Assembly: GCF_025128095.1 (NCBI RefSeq)
Contig: NZ_JAHLYT010000033.1
Coordinates: forward strand, 1-64,000
DNA length: 64,000 nt
Direction: 5' to 3'
Source of the DNA: Synechococcus sp. CS-1328
Lineage (GTDB): Bacteria > Cyanobacteriota > Cyanobacteriia > PCC-6307 > Cyanobiaceae
Shown: positions 17,180 to 24,414 of the stretch, piece by piece
How positions within the stretch are numbered: position 1 is the stretch's first letter
Layout: each line of letters starts with the position of its first letter
Position numbers and translations under genes: made by a program
The notes under the pieces: model-generated
What the model was told of the DNA's origin: nothing
What the model saw: only the letters and a program-made list of their open reading frames with translations
Database searches by the model: none

Positions 17180-18808
17180 TCAGAACTTGAACTGGGTCTG
17201 GACCAGTCCACCAAAGACGTGGTTGGTCTCACCTGAGGTGGTGAACTGACCGTCGGGGCGGCTGAGGTAGAAGATCGCCGGGGTGACGCTGATGTTGTCC
17301 GTCACCTGGAACTTGTACCACCACTCCCACACATAGTTGCCGTCCTGCGGGGTGTTGCCGTCCCGCAGGCTGGTGGCGAAGACCGGCTGACCCACGGCCA
17401 TGCCGAGTGCATTGCCCTTGGCGAAGACATCAGCCCACTCCAGCCCCACGGACCAGGACTGGCTGGCATCGATGTTGTTGGCGGCATCAAAGCCTTCGGA
17501 GGATCCGGCCTGGGTGAGGGAGTTGTAGCCCCAGCCCGCGCTGATCGAAGGCACCCAACCGGAATCGATCGGCTGCCAGGCCGCGGTCACGGCGAAGTTG
17601 TTGGAATAGGCGGAATCATCCGAGCCGCTGGCCGGGCAGGGCTGGTTCTGGTTGGCGAACTGGCTGCCGCGGCGGAAGTTCTGGCCGCACTGGCCGTAAC
17701 GCCAGGCGAATGCAAGCGCCCACTGGGGAGCCGCCACACCGATCTGGGTGGTGAAGCTGCCCTTGCTGCCGTCGGTGAACAGGCCACCCTTCTCAGGATT
17801 GCCTTCGTTACCGCTGGGACCGATGTAGCTGGTGGAAGCGGCGAAGTAAGGATTTCCCTTCTTCACGTTCTGCTTCCACATCAGGCCGAAGGCAGCGCCA
17901 GTGGCCTTGTTGTAGGTGCCAGGAGCACCGTGCAGGGTAAAGACGTCCAGAATGTTAGTGCCGCGGCCGCCATAGAACGACGGACGAATCGCCAGAAATT
18001 CCGTATTACGGGCCCGGCCGCCGATCAGAGCGGTGAAGGAGCTGCCGATCGGGAAGCGGTAGTAGAGACGATCAATTTCCACAGCACCAGGGCCAGCCGA
18101 GGGGCTGAAGGCCCGGTCCAGAGCCATCAGGCTGAAGGGCTTGCCGCTGAAGGGGCTGTTATTGAAGTCGCCGCTGCGCAGGCGGGTGTACAGCAGATCC
18201 TTGCCGGTGAAGCTGGTGGAGAGATTCAGACGCACGTCGTAGTTGAAGACGGTGGCGCCGAAGTTCTTGCTGTTTTCATCCGGGCTGCGGTCCCCGAGGT
18301 TCTCGCTGCCACCGAAGCTGTTGGCACCCAGCACGAAGACCGTGTCACCGGACAGCTTGGTGGTGGTGGAGAACTGGGTAGCCTCGAGCTCACCCACCTT
18401 GGCCTCAAGACCGTCGACGCGGCCCCGGAGCACGGCGAGTTCCTTCTCGAACTCCTTCATCAGGCGCTTGAGCTCGTCGGTCACCTCGGTGATCCGATCG
18501 AGACAGGCGTTCAGCAGGGCCGCCGCTTCATAGCGGGTCATGGCCTGGCCGCCTTTGTAGGTGCCGTTCGGGTAGCCGGCGACGCAGCCGTAGCGCTCGA
18601 TCAGGTTGCTGAGCGCCTGATAGGCCCAGTCGGTGGGGCGCACATCGGAGAACTGGTTGATGCTGGTGACCTGCTCCTGGCCATCCACCACCTCAGCCTC
18701 GGCGTAGCGATTCACGCCGGCCAGATTGAGATCGGCGGCTTGCACAGCCAGTGGGGACAGCAGGCCCAGGGCCGCTGGCGCCAGAAAAAATTGCTGGAAA
18801 GGTTTCAT
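17180..18808 (-). CDS. Cyanobacterial SLH-type outer-membrane porin (SOM/OprB-like), copy 1
   Basis: The 542-residue protein starts with a signal peptide (MKPFQQFFLAPAALGLLSPL, cleavage after VQAA). Next comes one S-layer homology domain: ITSINQFSDVRPTDWAYQAL, then YGCVAGYPNGTYKGG and MTRYEAAALLNA. A coiled coil (about residues 110-150, LKRLMKEFEKELAVLRGRVDGL) follows. The rest is a beta-rich barrel ending in FGGLVQTQFKF, with a terminal Phe as in outer-membrane porins. Such porins tether the outer membrane to the cell wall and pass small solutes or ions. ATG 18808 has GAGGAT seven bases upstream. Residues 40-160 are nearly identical to copy 2, but the barrel has diverged. Confidence 0.93.
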   Translation of the reverse strand: MKPFQQFFLAPAALGLLSPLAVQAADLNLAGVNRYAEAEVVDGQEQVTSINQFSDVRPTDWAYQALSNLIERYGCVAGYPNGTYKGGQAMTRYEAAALLNACLDRITEVTDELKRLMKEFEKELAVLRGRVDGLEAKVGELEATQFSTTTKLSGDTVFVLGANSFGGSENLGDRSPDENSKNFGATVFNYDVRLNLSTSFTGKDLLYTRLRSGDFNNSPFSGKPFSLMALDRAFSPSAGPGAVEIDRLYYRFPIGSSFTALIGGRARNTEFLAIRPSFYGGRGTNILDVFTLHGAPGTYNKATGAAFGLMWKQNVKKGNPYFAASTSYIGPSGNEGNPEKGGLFTDGSKGSFTTQIGVAAPQWALAFAWRYGQCGQNFRRGSQFANQNQPCPASGSDDSAYSNNFAVTAAWQPIDSGWVPSISAGWGYNSLTQAGSSEGFDAANNIDASQSWSVGLEWADVFAKGNALGMAVGQPVFATSLRDGNTPQDGNYVWEWWYKFQVTDNISVTPAIFYLSRPDGQFTTSGETNHVFGGLVQTQFKF

Positions 18809-19190
18809 CGAGATCCTCACACCAAATTGAGGGGGCCAATCCAATGGATCAGCCGCGACATCCTTACAGACACAACAGCGGAGTGCCTTCGCTGCGAGCA
18901 CAGACCGAAGTGCCCTGGGATACCTAATCCAGCCCCGAGCAAGAACAGATTCGCAGCATAAAAAATCCCGGCGAGACAGGCCCACCGGGACAGAACAAAC
19001 GAGGCGAAGTAATGCTGGGGTGCTTACCGATTGCGAGGGCTGAAGGATTCCAGGCGCTTTAAATGCAGCTAGGCGATGTGTGAGAGGAGCCGAGTGCTAG
19101 CGCCAACGGAATCAGCAGTCAACGTCAAGAGGAAGGAAGCAAGCAGGAGAGCACGGATGAGGCACTCTCCAGGCCAACTTCAGACCTGAA
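18809..19190. other. 382-base intergenic region between the two porins
   Basis: No credible ORF was seen. On the minus strand, reading away from copy 2, the region contains TTGACT followed at 17 bases by TAGCAC (near 19092-19122) as a weak promoter-like pair. It then reaches a strong terminator hairpin ending at 18960, and finally a 150-base stretch leading to the copy 1 start. A small RNA of about 130 bases or a long 3' untranslated region of copy 2 would both fit. Confidence 0.5.
18960..18990 (-). terminator. Probable Rho-independent terminator between the porins
   Basis: On the minus strand TCCCGG and CCGGGA (plus-strand 18985-18990 and 18966-18971) form a 6-bp stem, followed by TTTTTT (18960-18965). 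It lies about 200 bases after the copy 2 stop and 150 bases before the copy 1 start, so it could end copy 2 transcription or a separate small RNA. Confidence 0.75.
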
Positions 19191-20777
19191 TCAGAACTTG
19201 AAGGTGGTCTTGACCAGACCGCCGAACTGATTGAAGGTGTCGCCGTTGAACTTCTGGATCTGACCCAGAGGAGCGCTGAGGTAGTAGATGGCCGGGGTGA
19301 CGGAGATGTTGTCGGTCACCTGGAACTTGTACCACCACTCCCAGACGTAGTTGCCGTCGTTGGGGCTGTCACCCAGGGCGTCCTTGATGTCGCTGTCATC
19401 ACCGAAGCTGGTGATGAAGGTGCCCTGACCAACCGCCATACCGGCGGCGTTACCCTTGATGAACACGTCTTCCCACTGCAGGCCGACGTACCAGGACTGG
19501 CTCTGAATGCCGTCGAAACCGGCGAGGTCATCAGCGGTGTTGTAACCGGTGATGCCCCAGCCAGCGCTGATCGAGGGAACCCAGCCAGCCTCGGAAGGCT
19601 GCCAATAGCCGCTCACGCCGATGGAGTTGCTGCTGTCGAAGCCACCGAACTCACTCACACCCACGGCGAAGGGAGTACCAGCAGCAAACCCGATGCCGTT
19701 GGCATAGGTGTAAGCCACGGCCAAGCCCCAGTTCTCAGCGGCATAGCCGATCTGAGCGGTTCCGGTCTGGGCCGAACCATCGGTGCCGATACCACCGATG
19801 TTGGGATTGCCTTCGTTACCGTTGGCGGCGACGTAGTTGAGGCTGACGCTCCAACCATCCTTCTGCCACCAGATACCTGCACCAGAGCCCAGGTTCAGGC
19901 TGTAGGCGGCAGGAGCACCGGCGTAGGTGAAGAAGTCGAGAACGGTGTCAGCGGGATACACGCTGGGCCACATGGCCAGCATGTCGTCCTGACGGACGCG
20001 ACCACCGATGGTGACGGTGAAATCGCTACCAACCGGGAACTGATAGAACAGGCGGTTGATGTTGACCTGGTTGTCAGAATCGTCTTCCTGGAAGGCGACT
20101 TCCAAGGCGCTCAGGGGGTTGGGAGCGAACTCGTTACCACCCAGGTAGGTGGTGTCACGGAAGTTGCCGGCGCGCAGACGGGTGCGCAGCAGATCCTTAC
20201 CGGTGAAGCTGGTGTCGAAGTTCAGCTGAACGTCGTAGTTGAACGTCGTGGCGCCCAACTCAGAGCGGTACTGATCGCGGATGGCGGTGGCGTCGCCGTT
20301 GAAGCTGTTGGCGCCCAGAACGAAGGTCGCCTTACCATTCAGCTTGGTGGTGGTGGAGAACTGGTTCGCTTCCAGCTCACCCACTTTGGCCTCGAGACCG
20401 TCAACGCGGCCGCGGAGCACGGCGAGTTCCTTCTCGAACTCCTTCATCAGGCGCTTGAGCTCGTCGGTCACTTCGGTGATCCGGTCGAGGCAGGCGTTCA
20501 GCAGGGCAGCCGCTTCATAGCGGGTCATGGCCTGGCCGCCTTTGTAGGTGCCGTTCGGGTAGCCGGCGACGCAGCCGTAGCGCTCGATCAGGTTGCTGAG
20601 TGCCTGATACGCCCAGTCGGTGGGGCGAACGTCGGAGAACTGGCTGATGCTGGTGACTTGCTCCTGGGAGGCGTACTGGTTGACGCCGTCCAGGTTGAGG
20701 TCGTTGGCGTTGGCGGCCAAGGGGGCCAGCAAGCCAAGGGCCGCAGGAGCAACCAGCAGTTGCTTAAAGAGTTTCAT
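19191..20777 (-). CDS. Cyanobacterial SLH-type outer-membrane porin (SOM/OprB-like), copy 2
   Basis: The 528-residue protein has the same plan as copy 1. A signal peptide (MKLFKQLLVAPAALGLLAPL, cleavage after ANAN or nearby) is followed by the SLH domain with FSDVRPTDWAYQAL and YGCVAGYPNGTYKGG. Next come the coiled coil and a barrel domain ending GGLVKTTFKF. The barrel shares short blocks with copy 1 (WVPSISAGWG, YVWEWWYKFQVTDNISVTPAI) but differs elsewhere. ATG 20777 is preceded by GAGGA at 5 bases. The leader contains a small hairpin just before the ribosome site. Strong expression is expected for the family, but nothing here measures it. Confidence 0.93.
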   Translation of the reverse strand: MKLFKQLLVAPAALGLLAPLAANANDLNLDGVNQYASQEQVTSISQFSDVRPTDWAYQALSNLIERYGCVAGYPNGTYKGGQAMTRYEAAALLNACLDRITEVTDELKRLMKEFEKELAVLRGRVDGLEAKVGELEANQFSTTTKLNGKATFVLGANSFNGDATAIRDQYRSELGATTFNYDVQLNFDTSFTGKDLLRTRLRAGNFRDTTYLGGNEFAPNPLSALEVAFQEDDSDNQVNINRLFYQFPVGSDFTVTIGGRVRQDDMLAMWPSVYPADTVLDFFTYAGAPAAYSLNLGSGAGIWWQKDGWSVSLNYVAANGNEGNPNIGGIGTDGSAQTGTAQIGYAAENWGLAVAYTYANGIGFAAGTPFAVGVSEFGGFDSSNSIGVSGYWQPSEAGWVPSISAGWGITGYNTADDLAGFDGIQSQSWYVGLQWEDVFIKGNAAGMAVGQGTFITSFGDDSDIKDALGDSPNDGNYVWEWWYKFQVTDNISVTPAIYYLSAPLGQIQKFNGDTFNQFGGLVKTTFKF

Positions 20778-20794
20778 GGGGTCCTCACACAAAA

Positions 20795-20807
20795 GGCGCA
20801 ATGCGCC
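20795..20807 (-). promoter_or_regulatory. Short hairpin in the leader of porin copy 2
   Basis: On the minus strand GGCGCATTGCGCC forms a 5-bp stem with a 3-base loop and is followed by TTTTG, ending about 17 bases before the ATG at 20777. It could be a leader structure or a weak attenuator. The stem is short, so chance is possible. Confidence 0.35.
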
Positions 20808-20923
20808 GACCCGAAGGATGGCGGCAGGCGATGCAGCCGACAAGCACCGCTGTGCCACTCCCGCCAATGACCAACGGCCTGGATCTCTGGACATAGGGTG
20901 AACGCCTGCTGCCGGGCCCGGGG

Positions 20924-22480
20924 ATGCACCGATCCAGAGACCCGGGTCCCTGGCTGCCCCTGGGGCTGGGAGCCGCGCTGCGGCTGGTGCAGATCTGGAT
21001 GCCGATCGTCGGAGTCCACAGCTGGCGCCAGGCGGACACGGCGGCCATGGCACGCCACTTCGCCGGCAACGGCCTCGTGTTCTGGCTTCCCCAGATCGAC
21101 TGGGCCGGGGCCTCTCCCGGCACCGTGGAGAGCGAGTTCCCGCTGTCTCCCTACCTGAGCGCACTGCTCTATCGCCTGTTCGGGGTGCACGAGTGGCTGG
21201 CCCGCGGCCTGGCGGTGGTCTTCAGCCTGCTGACGCTCTGGCTGGTGATCCGGATCGGCCGCCAGCTGTTAGGCCCCAGTGCCGGCTGGTGGGGGGGCCT
21301 GTTCTTCGCCGTCTTGCCCAGCAGCGTCTATTTCGGCCGCAGCGTGCAGCCGGAGCCCCTGCTGATGCTGCTGGCGGCGCTGGCCTTCGAGCGGCTGCTG
21401 GCCTGGCGCGAGCAGCGGCGGCGCCGCGACCTGGTGCTGAGCTGGCTCGGTTTCACGGGAGCCTGCCTGCTCAAGGTGTTCCCGCTGCTCTGGCTCGGGC
21501 TGCCGATGCTCTGGATCTGGCTGAGGCAGCGCCCCCGTCGGGCTGCACCGCTGGGCCGGACTGGTGGCTGGCTTGGTGGCTGGGCTGGTCCTCTGGTCTT
21601 CAGCCTGGCCACCGTGGCCGTCACGGCCATTTGGTATTGGCATGCCTACCGGCTCGGACAGGCCAGCGGGCTGAGCTTCGGCTTCTGGGGCGACGATGTC
21701 GATCGCGCCAACCCGCTGGAACTTCTCGGTTGGAAGTACTGGCTGGAGCTGTTGCTACGCATTGCGGTGCGGAACCTGGCTGTGCTCGGCGTGCCGCTGC
21801 TGGTGCTGGGCCTGGCGGCAGCGCCGGCCCGGGGGGGCGCCTCCCTGATCGTGGGCCTGGCCGCCGTACTGGCAGCCGGAGCGCTCGCAGCGCGCTCAAG
21901 CGCCGTGCACGAGTACTACCAACTCCCCCTGATGCTGTTTGCCTGCCCGTTGATGGGCCTGGGCTGGGAGCAACTGCGGCAGGGCTGGGCAGCGGCGCCA
22001 CGCCAGTGGATCGCCTTCGGCGGGCTGGCCCTGCTGCTGGCCAGCAGCCTCACGATCCTCTCGCTCGACTACTGGCGGGTGGAGCGCCAGCAATGGCGGC
22101 AGCTCGGCCCGCTGGCGGCAGCAATCCGGGCCACCACAGCGCCGGGCGATCGCATCGTGTCTGTCACCGGTCCGGATCCCACCCTGCTGAACCTGGCCCA
22201 GCGGCAGGGTTGGCTGGTGAGCCCCGCCAAGGTGAGTGCCAAGGCAATCCGGCGCTGGCGGCGCCAGGGGGCCGTGGCGCTGGCAGGCAGCCTGGACACG
22301 ATCGAGAGCTTCCGCCCCTTTGAAAGCGGGCCTGACAAGACGGCACTGGTTCAGACCCTCTGCCAGCTCCACCAGAACGCCGCCGGATCAGACTCCAAAA
22401 TCGGTGCCAGCTCCGTCTCCCCCTTGACGACCGCCTGCCCCTGGCCTCGGCAGAGCTGGTATGTCGTGCCACTGAACTGA
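20924..22480 (+). CDS. GT39/ArnT-like polytopic glycosyltransferase
   Basis: The 518-residue membrane protein resembles the lipid-linked-sugar glycosyltransferases of the GT39/ArnT clan. The first periplasmic loop has GVHSWRQADTAAMARHF, the position of the catalytic Asp in this clan, after one membrane span. LPQIDWAGASPGTVESEFPLSPYL continues the loop. About 10 more hydrophobic spans follow, and a soluble C-terminal tail begins near residue 400 with IRATTAPGDRIVSVTGPDPT. Members move a sugar from a polyprenyl carrier to lipid or protein. The substrate here is unknown. It is divergent from porin copy 2 and lies 4 bases before the DUF2079 gene. Confidence 0.72.
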   Translation: MHRSRDPGPWLPLGLGAALRLVQIWMPIVGVHSWRQADTAAMARHFAGNGLVFWLPQIDWAGASPGTVESEFPLSPYLSALLYRLFGVHEWLARGLAVVFSLLTLWLVIRIGRQLLGPSAGWWGGLFFAVLPSSVYFGRSVQPEPLLMLLAALAFERLLAWREQRRRRDLVLSWLGFTGACLLKVFPLLWLGLPMLWIWLRQRPRRAAPLGRTGGWLGGWAGPLVFSLATVAVTAIWYWHAYRLGQASGLSFGFWGDDVDRANPLELLGWKYWLELLLRIAVRNLAVLGVPLLVLGLAAAPARGGASLIVGLAAVLAAGALAARSSAVHEYYQLPLMLFACPLMGLGWEQLRQGWAAAPRQWIAFGGLALLLASSLTILSLDYWRVERQQWRQLGPLAAAIRATTAPGDRIVSVTGPDPTLLNLAQRQGWLVSPAKVSAKAIRRWRRQGAVALAGSLDTIESFRPFESGPDKTALVQTLCQLHQNAAGSDSKIGASSVSPLTTACPWPRQSWYVVPLN

Positions 22481-22484
22481 ATTC

Positions 22485-24218
22485 ATGGACCCACAGGAGG
22501 CCGCCGCCCTCGGTCAACCATCGAGGCCTGCCGCCACGCCAAAGGAGCAGGCAGAGCGGCACGCACCCAGCCGAAGCCAGCGGCAGATCCAGGCCACACG
22601 ACGGGTGTGGATCGCCGCGGCGGTCTTCGCGGCCGTGGGCCTGCTGCTGCAGTGGTGGCGCCTGAGCGTGCTCACGGCCTCTTATGACCAAGGCATCTTT
22701 CTTCAGGTGCTCGCCAATGGCTGGCGCGGCCATCCCTTCGAAAGCACCCTCTCCTCACAGTTGTCGACCAACGTGGTGCATGGCGGCGAACTTCCCGCCC
22801 TTGGGTACCACCGCCTGGGCCAGCACTTCACGCCGATCCTGGTCCTGTGGATTCCGCTGGTGCGGCTGCTGGGCCTCTGGGCCCTTCCCCTGATTCAGGT
22901 GGGGCTGGTCACCGCCGCCGGCCTGGTGCTGCACCAGCTGGCTCGCAGGCGCCTGGAGCCAGGGCTCGCCGCCTGGATCGCCTTCAGCTTCTTCGCCGCC
23001 AACGCCGTGGTCGGCCCCACCTGGGGCAACTTCACCGACCTCTGCCAGCTGCCGCTGGTCTTCTTCCTGCTGATCCTGGGCCTGGAGCGTCGCTGCCTCT
23101 GGCAGATCGTCCTGGGGGCCCTGGTCATGCCGCTGATCCGGGAAGACACAGGGGTCTTGCTGGTGGGGGTGGCCCTGTGGCTCGTGGTACGCCAACGGCA
23201 GCGCTGGCCCCTGGCCCTGGCACTGGCCGCCTACGGCGGCGGCTGGGTGGTGCTGGTGACCAACGGGCTGATGCCCCTGTTCAGCGAGGACAATTCGCGC
23301 CGCTTCATGGTGGAGAACTTCGGCCAATACCTGGGCGAGCGGAATCAGGCCAGCAGCCTCGAGGTGCTGCTGCTGGTGTTGCGTCAACCCCTGATCCTGC
23401 TGCGGGAACTGGTGAGTCCACCCGGGCAGACCCTGCGCTACCTCCTGGCCCAGGGCCTGCCGCTGATCTTTGTGCCGCTGATCGCCCTCGACAGCTGGCT
23501 GCTGATGGGCCTGCCACTCCTGGGGTTGCTGCTGGCCCAGGGCACCAACAACCCCCTGTCGATCAACATCCGCTACACGTTTCTGGTGGTGCCCGGTCTG
23601 TTCAGTGGAGCGGTGTTCTGGTGGGGGCGTCACGGCGCCGTCTTCCATCGCCGCCATCTGAAGGCTGTCTGGAGCGGTGCCCTGCTGCTCTCCCTGCTGT
23701 TCGCCCTGAGCGCCAATCCGAATCGGAGCCTGTCCTTCCTCATCCCGGACAGCATTCACCCCTGGGTGTATCAGGCTCCCTGGCGGCAATGGCAGCATGG
23801 CCAGGCAGCGCGTCGGGCCCTCTCCACGATTCCGGCAGAGGCATCGGTCGCTGCGAACACCCCCCTGGTGCCTCTGCTGGCCAGCCGGCCGGTGGTGGTG
23901 CGCTTTCCCTATGCCGAGGCCTACCAGGATCGACAGGGTCAGGAACGGCCGGTGGACTGGATCGCCGTGGACGTGGACTGGCTGCAGCGCTATGCCGTGG
24001 CCTTTCCTGGTGACGAGCAGCAATATCGCAAGGTTCGCAAACGGTTGCGCCAACTGGTGAACGAGCAACGCTATGGGATCCGACAGCTTGAGGATGGTGT
24101 GGTGGTGCTGGAGCGGGGAGCACCCTCCCGAAGCAGCGACCAACGACAGCTCAAACAGCTGCTCAGCCAAGGCCAGGATGACACTCAGGCCGAGAGCAAG
24201 TCAGACAAGGTGAGATGA
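22485..24218 (+). CDS. DUF2079 polytopic membrane protein
   Basis: The 577-residue protein has one N-terminal span, then the family hallmark SYDQGIFLQVLANG and a loop ending LGYHRLGQHFTPILVLWIPL. This matches DUF2079 proteins (GIFxQ and HFSPxL-type blocks). Further spans alternate with short loops, with a soluble C-terminal domain from about residue 430 (IPAEASVAANTPLVPLLASRP). The general fold is again of the GT-C type, so a glycosyl transfer role is plausible but unproven. Start ATG 22485 follows the GT39 stop by 4 bases. The final TGA overlaps a small ORF starting at 24215 (ATGA). Confidence 0.82.
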   Translation: MDPQEAAALGQPSRPAATPKEQAERHAPSRSQRQIQATRRVWIAAAVFAAVGLLLQWWRLSVLTASYDQGIFLQVLANGWRGHPFESTLSSQLSTNVVHGGELPALGYHRLGQHFTPILVLWIPLVRLLGLWALPLIQVGLVTAAGLVLHQLARRRLEPGLAAWIAFSFFAANAVVGPTWGNFTDLCQLPLVFFLLILGLERRCLWQIVLGALVMPLIREDTGVLLVGVALWLVVRQRQRWPLALALAAYGGGWVVLVTNGLMPLFSEDNSRRFMVENFGQYLGERNQASSLEVLLLVLRQPLILLRELVSPPGQTLRYLLAQGLPLIFVPLIALDSWLLMGLPLLGLLLAQGTNNPLSINIRYTFLVVPGLFSGAVFWWGRHGAVFHRRHLKAVWSGALLLSLLFALSANPNRSLSFLIPDSIHPWVYQAPWRQWQHGQAARRALSTIPAEASVAANTPLVPLLASRPVVVRFPYAEAYQDRQGQERPVDWIAVDVDWLQRYAVAFPGDEQQYRKVRKRLRQLVNEQRYGIRQLEDGVVVLERGAPSRSSDQRQLKQLLSQGQDDTQAESKSDKVR

Positions 24219-24412
24219 ATCAGTCGACAAACAACAACAAACCAGACCGCTGTTCTCCTTGCCCCCCTGGCGACACGCCCCTGGCAATCCTGAGCATGCA
24301 GGCACGACGCAAGCAACCCCAGCAGGAGGCAACGGCGGGGAATCCTCCCGATAATCCTCCCGATGCAGCTGGGGGGAAAACCAAGCCGGCACAGACTCTT
24401 CAGGGAGGTTGA
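24215..24412 (+). CDS. Small coupled ORF, 65 codons, function unknown
   Basis: The ORF starts on the ATGA overlap at the end of the DUF2079 gene and ends with TGA at 24410-24412, two bases before the ATG of the ATP-grasp/Mur gene. It fills the whole gap. The product is hydrophilic, rich in Asn, Pro and Gln, with the pattern NPPDNPPDAAGG and a C-terminal LQGG, plus a Cys pair in DRCSPCPPGD. No family is recognised. Support is only positional plus an internal 12-base duplication that keeps the frame. It may be a real peptide gene or a chance reading frame. Confidence 0.35.
   Translation: MNQSTNNNKPDRCSPCPPGDTPLAILSMQARRKQPQQEATAGNPPDNPPDAAGGKTKPAQTLQGG
24341..24364. repeat. Perfect 12-base tandem duplication
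   Basis: aatcctcccgat occurs twice without spacer at 24341-24352 and 24353-24364. It encodes NPPD twice in the small coupled ORF. The period is a multiple of three, as in the duplications inside known genes of the window. Confidence 0.9.
24402..24408 (+). promoter_or_regulatory. Strong ribosome-binding site of the ATP-grasp/Mur gene
   Basis: AGGGAGG lies six bases before ATG 24415. It settles the start of the large gene against the TTG two codons earlier. Few genes in this window have so clear a site. Confidence 0.8.
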
Positions 24413-24414
24413 TC

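Noticed and set aside
24409-24414. TTG start two codons before the chosen ATG of the ATP-grasp/Mur gene
   Set aside because: The AGGGAGG site lies six bases before ATG 24415, which would leave almost no spacing for the TTG.
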